DNA of 64,000 nt from positions 1-64,000 of the forward strand of contig CAYSSO010000006.1 of NCBI GenBank assembly GCA_964433875.1. The letters run 5' to 3'. The notes beneath the pieces were generated by a model. It was not told the origin of the DNA. It saw only the letters and a list, made by a program, of their open reading frames with translations, and did no database searches. Positions 25,593 through 34,690 of the stretch are shown here, in pieces. Numbering within the stretch: position 1 is the first letter of the stretch; each line of letters starts with the position of its first letter. This stretch comes from Athalassotoga sp964433875. GTDB lineage: Bacteria; Thermotogota; Thermotogae; Mesoaciditogales; Mesoaciditogaceae. Made by a program: the position numbers and the translations under genes.

Positions 25593-26371
25593 ATTTTTTC
25601 ACCCTTTCCATTTAAAAATTCGTCAAAGGTCATTTTCAATTCCTCTTCGTTGTTTCTCAACTTTATGACCCTGGAAAAAATGTTAACCTCGGAGACGGTA
25701 TATATCTTTTCTCCGAATCTGGCAGTGTCTCCGGTATCTGGAATTCCATTTAAAATTTCAAGATAATTGTCATTCTCGTATGCCAAACAACACAGTAATC
25801 TTCCGCACACGCCGGAAATCTTTGAAGGATTTATCAAAAGTTGCTGCGTCTTTGCGTATTTTAGCGTAATACTTTTGAACTCCCTTTCGAATCTCGAACA
25901 ACATGTTTGCATTCCGCACATTCCTATTCCGCCAACTATCTTGGCAACATCTCTAACGCCTATCTGCCTTAGTTCTATTCTTGTTTTAAAGGTTGCGGCG
26001 AGATCTTTGACGAGCGCTCTAAAGTCGATCCTCCCATCTGCAGAGAAGAAGTAGATGAGTTTAGTTTTATCAAGTGTGTATCTTGCATAGAGCATCTTCA
26101 TAGGAAGTGCGTGTTCGACGACCTTTTCCTTACCTATTTCAAAGGCCGCTGCCGCATCTTTTTGATTTGCAAGATTGGTCTCTATATCTTCATAACTTGC
26201 AATCCTTAAAATCTTTTTCTCAGCGTTTTCTTCTTTGAAGATCTTTATAACAGTTCCTATCTCTATTCCAAAATCGCTCTCCGCGACAACTTTTTGATTT
26301 ACCTTTATCTCTCCATCGAATTCCAGGTGATAAATCTGTCCAAGTTTTTCAAAAGTTACTCCATATACCAT
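25541..26371 (-). CDS. ricT: PSP1/RicT-family protein
   Basis: RicT (YaaT in Bacillus) is part of the Y complex that binds iron-sulfur clusters and modulates RNase Y activity. The 276-residue protein has the PSP1 core with two cysteine clusters, MCGMQTCC and VCGRLLCC, about 38 residues apart. The neighbouring holB and yaaR homologues copy the Firmicutes gene order yaaR-holB-yaaT. The partner proteins RicA and RicF are not in the window. Confidence 0.9.
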   Translation of the reverse strand: MVYGVTFEKLGQIYHLEFDGEIKVNQKVVAESDFGIEIGTVIKIFKEENAEKKILRIASYEDIETNLANQKDAAAAFEIGKEKVVEHALPMKMLYARYTLDKTKLIYFFSADGRIDFRALVKDLAATFKTRIELRQIGVRDVAKIVGGIGMCGMQTCCSRFEREFKSITLKYAKTQQLLINPSKISGVCGRLLCCLAYENDNYLEILNGIPDTGDTARFGEKIYTVSEVNIFSRVIKLRNNEEELKMTFDEFLNGKGEKICDSKPPQEMELQDPEN

Positions 26372-26374
26372 GAT

Positions 26375-27304
26375 CTATACCTTCTTTAAAATAGAAAAAT
26401 TCAGCAAAAGCCAGAAAATTTCAACGTCCATGCTTACTTTTTCTCTTTTTATTCTCGAAAGTCTCTCGACGAATTCTTTCAAAGGTGGTTTCATCTTTAC
26501 ATAGTAAGTGATATAGGACTTTCTGTTTAAACTTTTCCAAAAACTCGTGTTGTGAAAGATGATCAGGTCCTCACATAAAATCAAAGATGCGTCAAAAAGA
26601 ATAGAAAGTGATTCATCCCTTGAAAGAAAATCGTTAAGACGATCGAAGTATTCGTTCATATTTTTAAAATTTACCAACAAAAGCACACGCTCAAAATCTG
26701 CAAGTAAGGCATTTTTTTCTTTGAAAGTTTCGAAATCAAGCACATTACTTTCCATCAAAGATATTATATTTTTTATCTCCTCGGGCGCTTTTTTGTAAAG
26801 ATCGACAAGTTCTGGATTGCTCTTTAGAAGATCTGTCTCTCTCGGATCCTGTAGGTTCAACGATTCTACAAACTCATTTGCCCACGAAGATCCAGCAAAG
26901 ATAAAAAATCTGCTTTTTAAGGTCGGAAAGATCGAATCGATGTTGGATGAAAATGCAAGGAAGGCCGCATAGTCTGGAGGTTCTTCAACGATCTTCAACA
27001 ATGCCGAAGAGGCCTCCGGTGTTAAAAGCGACATCTCATCGATGATGACGTACTTCCTCGTGGCATTTGATGGAGGATAAGACAGAAATGATTTTATCCT
27101 TCTTATCGTATCTATACTTACGTATTCTTCTCTTTCTACCTCAAATGTATCGTAATAAGGGTTATTTTTTTCAACTATTTTGAACAAAGACGAAACTACC
27201 TCCCGCTTGTAAAGATCATTTTCTACCTTTACCAGGAATCGCGGTACAGAGTCTCTTGTAAAGAAAGTCGAAAGATTTTTGACGAATTCGTCCACGCTTT
27301 TCAT
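26375..27304 (-). CDS. holB: DNA polymerase III delta-prime-like subunit
   Basis: This clamp-loader subunit helps load the sliding clamp. The 309-residue protein matches HolB in VSIDTIRRIKSFLSYPP, KYVIIDEMSLLTPEASSALLKIVEEPP-type segment (read here around residues 90-115) and the sensor-1 region. The N-terminus lacks a Walker A motif and the zinc-module cysteines are not seen, so it is probably a non-hydrolysing subunit. ATG 27304 overlaps the yaaR stop (ATGA). Confidence 0.82.
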   Translation of the reverse strand: MKSVDEFVKNLSTFFTRDSVPRFLVKVENDLYKREVVSSLFKIVEKNNPYYDTFEVEREEYVSIDTIRRIKSFLSYPPSNATRKYVIIDEMSLLTPEASSALLKIVEEPPDYAAFLAFSSNIDSIFPTLKSRFFIFAGSSWANEFVESLNLQDPRETDLLKSNPELVDLYKKAPEEIKNIISLMESNVLDFETFKEKNALLADFERVLLLVNFKNMNEYFDRLNDFLSRDESLSILFDASLILCEDLIIFHNTSFWKSLNRKSYITYYVKMKPPLKEFVERLSRIKREKVSMDVEIFWLLLNFSILKKV

Positions 27305-27726
27305 CTGTAAAGATCCATTATAAGACCATTTATCTCTCCTATCTTGGAAGCAAAATAAATGGTTGATTTTTCCGATTCCATGATTTTTTTAGAGAGTTCT
27401 TCGATTTGTTTGTCTATTTGGTCGACTATAAAGTAAAAGCGCGTCTTCTTCTCCTCAAAATTTTTAACCTCTGAAAATTTGTAGAGCCGCTTCTTTACAA
27501 TGGCTAAAAATGACCGTATCTTCTTTTTGTAAACATTCATATTTTCTTCAGTTGGAGATCTCGAAAGCGCATTTCCGCTTTCTATTATCTCTTCAACTAT
27601 TAAGTTAAGATCCTTTTCTTCCTCCTCTTCGAGAAAGTATTCAAACCCATTTTTTAATTTTTTAACGTCTTTCGTCCTTTTTGGCTCTACAGGCTGGGCC
27701 CCTTCATCTGCTGGATTTATTCTCAA
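27301..27726 (-). CDS. YaaR/DUF327 family protein
   Basis: The 141-residue charged helical protein matches the DUF327 family at NALSRSPTEENMNVYKKKIRSF-like middle region and the C-terminal end KIGEINGLIMDLY. The function of the family is unknown. Position between mtnA and holB-ricT reproduces the Bacillus yaaR-holB-yaaT order. The start is TTG (27726) with AAAGGGGTGG upstream and overlaps the mtnA stop by 4 bases. Confidence 0.8.
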   Translation of the reverse strand: MRINPADEGAQPVEPKRTKDVKKLKNGFEYFLEEEEEKDLNLIVEEIIESGNALSRSPTEENMNVYKKKIRSFLAIVKKRLYKFSEVKNFEEKKTRFYFIVDQIDKQIEELSKKIMESEKSTIYFASKIGEINGLIMDLYR

Positions 27727-28763
27727 TCCACCACCCCTTTCACTGTTTTTTCTATCTTACCATCGTATGGCGGGAATATAATGCCTCTTTCAGTTACAAT
27801 TGCATCTACAAGGGAAGCATCTGTAACGTCAAATGCCGGATTATAAACGCCCACACCATCTGGTGCGATTTTTATCCCCTTTATCGATGTTACCTCGTCG
27901 TGCGATCTTTCCTCTATCGGTATCTCACTCCCTTTTTTTATGTTCAAATCGATCGTCGAAATCGGTGCCACAACGTAAAACTTAACGTTATGCCTCTTTG
28001 CAAGAAGGGCAAGGGAATAAGTGCCTATTTTGTTTGCAACATCTCCATTTGAGGCTATTCTATCTGCGCCAACTATTACCGCATCCACCTTTCTTGTTTT
28101 CATAACCCATCCAGCCATATTATCACATATAAGCGTTGTTTTAACGCCGAGTTTCATTAATTCCCATGCGGTCAGACGAGATCCCTGGAGATATGGCCTT
28201 GTTTCGTCGACGTAGGCGCTTATGGTCTTCCCGTGATCGATCGCGGCATGGATCATGCCTATTGCCGTTCCATAATCTACAGTTGCAAGTGCGCCGGCAT
28301 TGCAGTGGGTTATCACCGTCGCATTCGAGGGCAAGAGGGTCTGGCCGTATTCGCCCATTTTTTTGTTAACGGCGATATCTTCATTTGCTATACTCTCTGC
28401 TTCATCGTTGAGAGATTTTATAATGTAGGCAGGATCTCCTCTTAATGACAAAAATTTTGAATGCATCTTTTCAAGAGCCCAGAAGAGATTAACGGCCGTT
28501 GGACGGGTTTTAGCGAGTTTTTCCTTTACTTTGTTCATCTTTTCTACACAAAGATCATCTTTGTTTTCAATAGCCCCTATGACGTACCCAAAGGCGGCTG
28601 TTGCACCTATGGCAGGTGCGCCACGCACGACCATCTCCTTTATCGCCGAAGCAACACAGTCAGAACTTTCACACCTTACATATTCTTCTACTTGTGGCAA
28701 CTTTCGTTGATCTATAAGTGATATTGATCTGCCATCCCACTTCATCGTCAATGTAGAAATCAA
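27723..28763 (-). CDS. mtnA: Methylthioribose-1-phosphate isomerase
   Basis: MtnA converts 5-methylthioribose-1-phosphate to the ribulose form in methionine salvage. The 346-residue protein has DQRKLPQVEEYV, VRGAPAIGATAAFG, THCNAGALATVDYGTA (catalytic Cys) and VGADRIASNGDVANKIGTY (catalytic Asp). The start chosen is TTG at 28763: it has AGAGGTGG seven bases upstream and overlaps the preceding stop as TTGA. Other salvage genes are not present in the window. Confidence 0.94.
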   Translation of the reverse strand: MISTLTMKWDGRSISLIDQRKLPQVEEYVRCESSDCVASAIKEMVVRGAPAIGATAAFGYVIGAIENKDDLCVEKMNKVKEKLAKTRPTAVNLFWALEKMHSKFLSLRGDPAYIIKSLNDEAESIANEDIAVNKKMGEYGQTLLPSNATVITHCNAGALATVDYGTAIGMIHAAIDHGKTISAYVDETRPYLQGSRLTAWELMKLGVKTTLICDNMAGWVMKTRKVDAVIVGADRIASNGDVANKIGTYSLALLAKRHNVKFYVVAPISTIDLNIKKGSEIPIEERSHDEVTSIKGIKIAPDGVGVYNPAFDVTDASLVDAIVTERGIIFPPYDGKIEKTVKGVVD

Positions 28764-29215
28764 TTCATATCCACCTCTTTTACAAGATTGTTGCATATCC
28801 ATTCGAGAAATTCTTCATCCCTCTCATCAAATGGTGAGAGATAATGACTGTCTATATCGAGTTCTCCAATTACCTTTCCATTTTTTATCAAAGGAATGAC
28901 TATTTCGCTTTTGACGGAAGGATTGCAGGAAAGATAATTTTGTTCCTTCGAAACATCTTGAACGACAAAATTTTTCATCGTCTCGGCTGCCTGACCACAT
29001 ATCCCATCTCCAAAAGCGATGCGCGTGTGTATTGTCGGCTCACCAACGTAAGGGCCGAGTTTCAACATTTTATCTCCGTCGACAAGATAAAAACCTACCC
29101 AGTTGTAGTAGGGAACATTATCGTAAAGATATTTGCAAATGCAAAGCAAGTTCCCTTTGCATGATTGTGAAAGTGCTTCCTTCATCGTGCTGAATTTTGA
29201 TTTATCAAATTTCAC
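28760..29215 (-). CDS. GAF-domain free methionine-(R)-sulfoxide reductase
   Basis: fRMsr enzymes reduce free methionine-R-sulfoxide using cysteines in a single GAF domain. The 151-residue protein matches this family in YNWVGFYLVDG, GDGICGQAAE (Cys73) and LSCNPSVKSEIVIPL (Cys97), the two conserved redox cysteines 24 residues apart. The third, resolving cysteine of the E. coli enzyme is His63 here. The start is GTG (29215) with AAGGTGA upstream, overlapping the bcp stop. The mtnA and peroxiredoxin neighbours fit methionine care and oxidant defence. Confidence 0.8.
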   Translation of the reverse strand: MKFDKSKFSTMKEALSQSCKGNLLCICKYLYDNVPYYNWVGFYLVDGDKMLKLGPYVGEPTIHTRIAFGDGICGQAAETMKNFVVQDVSKEQNYLSCNPSVKSEIVIPLIKNGKVIGELDIDSHYLSPFDERDEEFLEWICNNLVKEVDMN

Positions 29216-29658
29216 ATTTTCACCTTCATTTCAAGAACTGTCTTAACGTCATGGGTATGGCCTTTGACACTTACCTTAGGCCATACATGCTCTATTCTTC
29301 CCGTTGGATCTATCAAGAAAGTACTCCTTACAGTTCCGAGAGTTCCTTGGGCACCGTACATCGCTATAACCTTTCTATCGGTATCGCTGAGCAACCTTAT
29401 CTTTAACTGCCTTTTTTCTTCGAATTTTTTATGGCTTTCAACTGTGTCGGCACTTATCCCGATGACTTCGGCATTGAGTTTAGATATCTCATCGAGATGT
29501 TCTGTAAATGAGATTGCCTCTGCTGTGCATCCGGGAGTGTTATCTTTAGGATAAAAGTAAAGCACTACCCATCTGCCTCTGAAATCGCCAAGGCAGACTT
29601 TATTGTCATTTTGATCCGGAAGGCAAAAACAAGGTGCCATTTCTCCAACTTTCAACAT
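29212..29658 (-). CDS. bcp: Peroxiredoxin, Bcp/PrxQ type
   Basis: This thiol peroxidase reduces hydroperoxides. The 148-residue protein has the thioredoxin-like fold signature VVLYFYPKDNTPGCTAEA with the peroxidatic Cys. The resolving Cys five residues later, common in PrxQ, is absent (AISF), so recycling must use another thiol. ATG 29658. It abuts the methyltransferase stop upstream and overlaps the fRMsr start. Confidence 0.92.
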   Translation of the reverse strand: MLKVGEMAPCFCLPDQNDNKVCLGDFRGRWVVLYFYPKDNTPGCTAEAISFTEHLDEISKLNAEVIGISADTVESHKKFEEKRQLKIRLLSDTDRKVIAMYGAQGTLGTVRSTFLIDPTGRIEHVWPKVSVKGHTHDVKTVLEMKVKM

Positions 29659-30855
29659 CTAAATCACCCTTTCAAAAAGAGAAACTATCTCAAAATGATG
29701 CGTCTGCGGGAAAAGGTCTACTATTACCGCGTCTTTTATATTATACAATTTTTGTACTAATATGCGAGCATCTCTCGAAAATGTTGAAACATCGCAAGAA
29801 ACATATATCAATCTCTCTGGTTTTGCGCTAAGGATATTCTTCATTGTTTCTCTGTCTATCCCGCTTCTTGGCGGATCTACAACAATTGTTGAATAACCTT
29901 CGAGGTTAAAGTTGGCAGCCTTTCCAATTCTAAAATCGATATTTCTTATTCCGTTTATATTCGCATTCTTTCTTGCCTCTATAATCGATGAAGGAGAACT
30001 TTCAATTCCTGCGAGTTTTTCAAATCTTTTCGCAAGTTGAAGTGAGAAAAATCCGACACCGCAGTAAAGATCGGCAAGATTTTTACCTTCTTGCGCGTAT
30101 GCTATGACCTGATCGGCCAGAACTTTTGCCCCTTCGTAATTTATCTGAAAGAAAGATTTCGGTGGAATTCTGTAGACGATATCGTTTATTTTGAACTCGA
30201 GATATCCTCTTCCTTTTATGATCTTTTGGTGCCCAGAAAGCGCTATCTTTGAATTCGAAATCAAAGAGATTATCTCTTCAGCAGATGAACTTGGAATTTC
30301 AGTCATTTTTTGTGAAACGAAGATGGCCATCTTTTTCTCTATGCCATCTCTTAAAACAAGGTGAGAAAAACCTCTTAAATCTTTTATTTCACGCTTTAGA
30401 GTGTTCAAATTGTCAGAAATTATATGGCATTTATCTATTTCAACAAATCGATGTGAATTTCTACCAAAAAATCCTGCCTTACCATTGACAATGACGAATT
30501 CAACCTTATTTCTGTAATTGTATTCAGACGTGGGAATTAATTTCGATGGAGATATCTCTAAATTGGCACGTTTCATCTGATCTAAAAAGATCTCTTTTTT
30601 GTATTCTAACTGGAACTTGTAATCGAGATCCATCCATTCACATCCGCCGCATGTGCCAAAATGATCGCAGATGGCTTTTCGCCTGTATTTCGAAGGCAAA
30701 TTGACCTTTGAAACGGAAGCAATTGTAAAATCCTTCTCATCTTTTTCGATTTTAACATCCACATCTTCGCCGGGATAGGCGCCTCGCACGAGATATACCT
30801 TTCCGTCTTTTCTGGAAAGGCCATATCCGCCGGCAACCATCTTTTCGATGATCAT
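29659..30855 (-). CDS. 23S rRNA (uracil)-methyltransferase, RlmD/TrmA family
   Basis: Adds a C5 methyl group to a uridine in rRNA using SAM. The 398-residue protein has an N-terminal TRAM-like domain, an iron-sulfur site formed by Cys63, Cys69, Cys72 and Cys143 (CDHFGTCGGC and DKCH), a SAM motif LADLYCGVGFFSL, DPPRSG, and the catalytic Cys in YVSCDVSTF. The cluster indicates the RumA branch, but the target base (1939 or 747) cannot be told. Start ATG 30855 has only a weak Shine-Dalgarno. Confidence 0.92.
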   Translation of the reverse strand: MIIEKMVAGGYGLSRKDGKVYLVRGAYPGEDVDVKIEKDEKDFTIASVSKVNLPSKYRRKAICDHFGTCGGCEWMDLDYKFQLEYKKEIFLDQMKRANLEISPSKLIPTSEYNYRNKVEFVIVNGKAGFFGRNSHRFVEIDKCHIISDNLNTLKREIKDLRGFSHLVLRDGIEKKMAIFVSQKMTEIPSSSAEEIISLISNSKIALSGHQKIIKGRGYLEFKINDIVYRIPPKSFFQINYEGAKVLADQVIAYAQEGKNLADLYCGVGFFSLQLAKRFEKLAGIESSPSSIIEARKNANINGIRNIDFRIGKAANFNLEGYSTIVVDPPRSGIDRETMKNILSAKPERLIYVSCDVSTFSRDARILVQKLYNIKDAVIVDLFPQTHHFEIVSLFERVI

Positions 30856-32399
30856 AACGTACCACTCACATTCAAAGAAATGGCACCACCAATCTTATCA
30901 TCAATATTTTGAAGTTGTAAGTCACTGCTTAAGGTCAAAGATCCAAGATTCCACAACAACGACATTCCAGCGTTCCATCCTCCTGCCCAGATTTGACCAT
31001 TAAATTTTAACACGTTATTTGAAAAAGAAAAGCCTATCGAAGGAGAGGATGTGAAATTTATGCCGGCTGTACCGGACATTATTGGAAATTCTAAATTTGC
31101 GCTCAACATTGAAGAGGCGGCAGAGGAATAAAGTGAAAACCCGCCTGAAAAGATCGCATTGTAGGATAAAAATGTAGAGTTGAACCCCATGCTAAAGGAT
31201 CTTTGAAAGTTTGACAGATATATATTCATGTACGATGGCCCTTCTGATTTGGAAACCGAAAGGCCAAAGCCGTATGAATTCACGCTTGCCTGAACCGTTA
31301 CAGGCGTTGAAATCTGGATTGCAGACCAGTTTGTAGAATTTGAAAGGTTCTGACCTAACATAACGCTAAAAATTTCATTGGAAAATGATTCGTAAGTTGT
31401 AACGTTTGATGCGAAGATACTTATATTCCCTGAAAGATTTTTATGCTTTAGATAAAGATCAAAACCACTTTGACTGCTAAGTTCAAAAGATGTGTTAATG
31501 AGAGAAGAGCATGCCGAAATAGATATCGAATCTCTGTCAAAGGAGAAAGAAAGCGCCTTGTTATTCACCGCCACCCCAAGGCCCGGGCTTTGCGTTATGC
31601 CCATTGGATATCTAAAGCCTTCAGAAGTGTAGCGGAGATCGAAGTTATAATTTGGTGATTCCTTTCCAAAATCGATCTGAAAAGAAGGGATGGTATCCAA
31701 ATTGAATGAAGTTCTAATTCTTTCACTTCCGACTGCCTCGAGAGAGGCAAAGAATTGGTTAGAAGGTGTTGAAAAGATCGTACACGTTATACCGCTTAGA
31801 GAATATCCATCTTGGTTTGCACTTAACTTTGTCGAAAGGAGATATGAGTCGCTATTTTCTAAAGCGCTCTGGTATTCCACCGTAAAGGTTTGTGGAAAGG
31901 AGAGATCGAGAAAATAAATTGTACCTGTCGTGTAATCAACAGAATAGAGGGATGGATCTAAAGGGTGACCGTTAAGGTAAATTGAAAGGCTACCATAAAC
32001 CATCGGAAGAGTTACATAAGGATCGATCGGAGACACATTTATGTCTAAGATCACCGTTTTACCGATCAACTGCCCGAATGAGAGATATGGCAATTTGATG
32101 CCAAAGATTGGAATATTGTTACCGTAAATTGAAGATATCGAATTGCCAATTTGAAGGTCTAAAGGAATGTAATAAAGCGTAAGCCATTTCGTATTTGTTC
32201 CTATTGACGAAGAGATGTAGAGGCCATCTTCTATCTCCCCATTTACAAGAAACTGGAACTGCTGATTGAATACAGGCCCGAGGTAGTAATAATTTCCGAA
32301 ACCGTAAGAAAGACCCAAACTTCCATTTATTTGAATTCTCACACCAAAGGCCACACAACTAAGTGCCAAAAATAAAACCAGCGGAAATTTTACGACCAT
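30852..32399 (-). CDS. Exported beta-strand-rich protein, outer-membrane (toga) barrel candidate
   Basis: The 515-residue protein has a signal peptide (1-19, ending CVAFG) and then alternating hydrophobic/polar strands rich in Ser, Asn, Gly and aromatic residues, continuing to the C-terminus without membrane helices, as expected for a large beta-barrel. A short domain near residues 130-180 (LYSVDYTTGTIYFL) resembles a beta-sandwich. It has few charged residues compared with the neighbours. The start ATG 32399 lies 41 bases inside fmt, with AGAGG upstream. No family is recognised. Confidence 0.7.
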   Translation of the reverse strand: MVVKFPLVLFLALSCVAFGVRIQINGSLGLSYGFGNYYYLGPVFNQQFQFLVNGEIEDGLYISSSIGTNTKWLTLYYIPLDLQIGNSISSIYGNNIPIFGIKLPYLSFGQLIGKTVILDINVSPIDPYVTLPMVYGSLSIYLNGHPLDPSLYSVDYTTGTIYFLDLSFPQTFTVEYQSALENSDSYLLSTKLSANQDGYSLSGITCTIFSTPSNQFFASLEAVGSERIRTSFNLDTIPSFQIDFGKESPNYNFDLRYTSEGFRYPMGITQSPGLGVAVNNKALSFSFDRDSISISACSSLINTSFELSSQSGFDLYLKHKNLSGNISIFASNVTTYESFSNEIFSVMLGQNLSNSTNWSAIQISTPVTVQASVNSYGFGLSVSKSEGPSYMNIYLSNFQRSFSMGFNSTFLSYNAIFSGGFSLYSSAASSMLSANLEFPIMSGTAGINFTSSPSIGFSFSNNVLKFNGQIWAGGWNAGMSLLWNLGSLTLSSDLQLQNIDDKIGGAISLNVSGTL

Positions 32400-33276
32400 T
32401 TTTGGCCTCTGAGAAACTCATGATCTTCTTTGACTGGAATTGAATCTTGGAAAGGATTATCGAGCGATCTCCACAGCCAATTATGCCGTTAGAGTTTATT
32501 TTTATTATCTCGCCAGGTCTTCCCGACTCTTCAACTATGCCGCCGAAGCCAAAGAGTTTGACCATCTCTCCATTTAAAGTAGTTCTTGCGCCCGGCTTTG
32601 AATCAAGAGCTCTTATCAAATTTCCAATTTTAAGGGCAGTGAGGTTCCAGTCTATGATCGTCTCATCTGGAGTTATTTTGGCCGCGTAAGAAGGAATACC
32701 TTCTTGATCTCTTAATTCTATCCTTTGAAGTTTTACAAAATCGATTATCATCCTTGCGCCGACAAGGCCAAGTTTTTTGCTTAAAGTATCAAAAGTGTCA
32801 AGCGGATCCACCTCTATTTTCTCCATCATCGCTATTTTGCCTGTGTCAAGGCCTTTGTCTATTTTGAAAATCGTTATCCCACTTTCACTTGCACCATCGA
32901 GAAGGGTTCTTTGGATTGGAGCCGCTCCCCTGTACTTTGGCAATAAAGAGGCGTGGACGTTAAAAAAACCGTGAGGGACGGCCTCTAACAATTTGGTTTT
33001 TAATATTTGGCCGAAAGCAACGACTATACCGAGATCGATCTTCAATTCTTTAAGAGTATTTATGAAACTTTCATCATTTACATTTTGAATTTCTGCTAAA
33101 TTTAAATTCTTCGATCTGGCAAAAGAAGCGACCGGCGTAGAAGTTAGGCGCTTATTCCTGCCGGCGGGTCGCGGCACCTGCGTTACGATTAGTTCAACAT
33201 TTGAAGAATTTAGAAGTGCTTCAAGAATCGGTATTGCAAAATCAGAAGAACCAAAAAACGCTATTTTTTCAAACAC
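32359..33276 (-). CDS. fmt: Methionyl-tRNA formyltransferase
   Basis: Fmt formylates initiator Met-tRNA. The 305-residue protein has the formyltransferase domain with FFNVHASLLPKYRGAAPIQ-type catalytic region (around residues 105-122) and the downstream GITIFKIDKGLDTG. A C-terminal OB-like domain follows. The start is GTG (33276) behind AGGAGA and overlaps the def stop by 8 bases. def-fmt is a standard pair. Confidence 0.96.
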   Translation of the reverse strand: MFEKIAFFGSSDFAIPILEALLNSSNVELIVTQVPRPAGRNKRLTSTPVASFARSKNLNLAEIQNVNDESFINTLKELKIDLGIVVAFGQILKTKLLEAVPHGFFNVHASLLPKYRGAAPIQRTLLDGASESGITIFKIDKGLDTGKIAMMEKIEVDPLDTFDTLSKKLGLVGARMIIDFVKLQRIELRDQEGIPSYAAKITPDETIIDWNLTALKIGNLIRALDSKPGARTTLNGEMVKLFGFGGIVEESGRPGEIIKINSNGIIGCGDRSIILSKIQFQSKKIMSFSEAKNGRKISAGFIFGT

Positions 33277-33799
33277 TCTTTGTCTCCTGCGAGACTCTCT
33301 TTTTGAGTATCTCTTCTCCTTTTTCCTTTATCTCATCGAGTTGGGGCTTGAGAGTCCTTCTTTTTATCAAACTAAGGTAATCAATGAAGAGTTTGCCGTT
33401 GAGATGATCGAACTCGTGCTGAAAGACGCGCGCCTCGTATCCTTCGAGATCTCTAACGTATTCTTTACCGTATTGATCTGTATATTTAACTTTTATTTTG
33501 ACGGCCCGCGGCACCTCTTCGTAAATATCTGGAATGCTAAGACATCCTTCCTGTCCAGATTCGACTTCCTTAGATCTTTCTATTATTTGAGGATTGACAA
33601 CGATGTTCAATTTTTCGCCTATATCGTACATAAAAAATCTTTTTGAAATACCGACCTGAGGAGCGGCCAAACCAATGCCGTCTTGTGTATACATTATTTC
33701 GCTCATTTCTTTTAAGAATTCCTCATCGAGATCGCCCGGCAAAACTTCCTTTGCGATCTTTCTCAAAACAGGATCACCGTAAAATCTAAGTTTAAGCAT
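33269..33799 (-). CDS. def: Peptide deformylase
   Basis: Removes the formyl group from nascent proteins. The 176-residue protein has the three deformylase motifs: GIGLAAPQVG (41-50), EGCLSIP and QHEFDHLNG with the metal ligands Cys, His and His. ATG 33799 follows GAGGTG. Paired with fmt. Confidence 0.97.
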   Translation of the reverse strand: MLKLRFYGDPVLRKIAKEVLPGDLDEEFLKEMSEIMYTQDGIGLAAPQVGISKRFFMYDIGEKLNIVVNPQIIERSKEVESGQEGCLSIPDIYEEVPRAVKIKVKYTDQYGKEYVRDLEGYEARVFQHEFDHLNGKLFIDYLSLIKRRTLKPQLDEIKEKGEEILKKRVSQETKSV

Positions 33800-33811
33800 C
33801 GAAACACCTCG

Positions 33812-34141
33812 TTAAAAAGTTGTACCGTTCCATCCCCACATAGAACCTTCAAAATCAACAAAGTTTATGTATATTCTGTCCTTTTTTATGCCTGCATTTC
33901 TCTCTATGAAGTTACACAGTTCTTCCGAAAGTTTGCCCGTCCTTTCTTGCGGCAAGCCTATGCTTTTCAATTCTAAAAAAGCGCAGGGATCTGTCTTCCC
34001 ATCGAAGATCATCTTTTTTGTCTCGGAACTTGCCATTACATAGCGTTCTGGCTTTCCAAGCGATCTTGAAATAAGGGTTGAAACTCCCTTCAAAAGGTCT
34101 TCTTTTATCTCGACATTCGCTTCTATTCTGATATATGGCAT
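33812..34141 (-). CDS. MIF-like tautomerase
   Basis: This 109-residue protein resembles the macrophage migration inhibitory factor/D-dopachrome tautomerase family: it starts M-P-Y-I-R-I, so processing would expose the catalytic N-terminal Pro, and it has PCAFLELKSIG and a C-terminal RIYINFVDFEGSMWGWNGTTF-type end (20 or so residues before the stop) matching the MIF signature region. ATG 34141 has GAGGTGAT upstream and is preferred over a GTG three codons earlier. The physiological substrate in bacteria is unknown. Confidence 0.85.
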   Translation of the reverse strand: MPYIRIEANVEIKEDLLKGVSTLISRSLGKPERYVMASSETKKMIFDGKTDPCAFLELKSIGLPQERTGKLSEELCNFIERNAGIKKDRIYINFVDFEGSMWGWNGTTF

Positions 34142-34173
34142 ATCTATCACCTCATATTTATTGTATCACAAAG

Positions 34174-34671
34174 TCAAAAACTTTCCCAGTGTAAAACTTC
34201 TTCGAGCGATCTCTTGTATGGTATTGGAGGAAGAGAGTCGAAATATCCCAAAGAAAGGATTGAGATCATTCTTAGATTTTGGGGAACTTTGAAGTGACTG
34301 AGAATTTCCTCTTCATAAGTACGATTGTATCCGGCAATCCAACAAGTTCCAATTCCATAATTAAAGGCCGCAAGGATCATGTTTTCGGTAGCGGCAGCAC
34401 CATCTTCGAGATGGTGCCTGTTATTTTTTTCACAAAAAGTGATTATACAGGCGCTTCCATCTTTTATGAACTTACCATATGTTGTGATCTTCGAGAGGAA
34501 TTCGAGATCTTTTTTGTTCGTAACCACGAGAAATTCCCATGGCTGGGAATTATTGCCACTTGGAGCAAGCCTTCCGCAGTCGACGATATCCGAAAGTATT
34601 TCTTTTGCGATAGGCTTATCTGAGTATTTTCTTACGCTTCTTCTTTTTTTGATAGCTTCGATAACTTCCAT
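34174..34671 (-). CDS. Nitroreductase-family flavoprotein
   Basis: The 165-residue protein has the FMN nitroreductase fold: IKKRRSVRKYSDKPI at the N-terminus (FMN phosphate binding Arg), LAPSGNNSQPWEFLVV, and GIGTCWIAGYN near residue 107. It is short, as in minimal family members. The reductant is likely NAD(P)H; substrates are unknown. ATG 34671 has AGGTGAT upstream. Confidence 0.88.
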   Translation of the reverse strand: MEVIEAIKKRRSVRKYSDKPIAKEILSDIVDCGRLAPSGNNSQPWEFLVVTNKKDLEFLSKITTYGKFIKDGSACIITFCEKNNRHHLEDGAAATENMILAAFNYGIGTCWIAGYNRTYEEEILSHFKVPQNLRMISILSLGYFDSLPPIPYKRSLEEVLHWESF

Positions 34672-34690
34672 AAAATCACCTCATCTTAAA

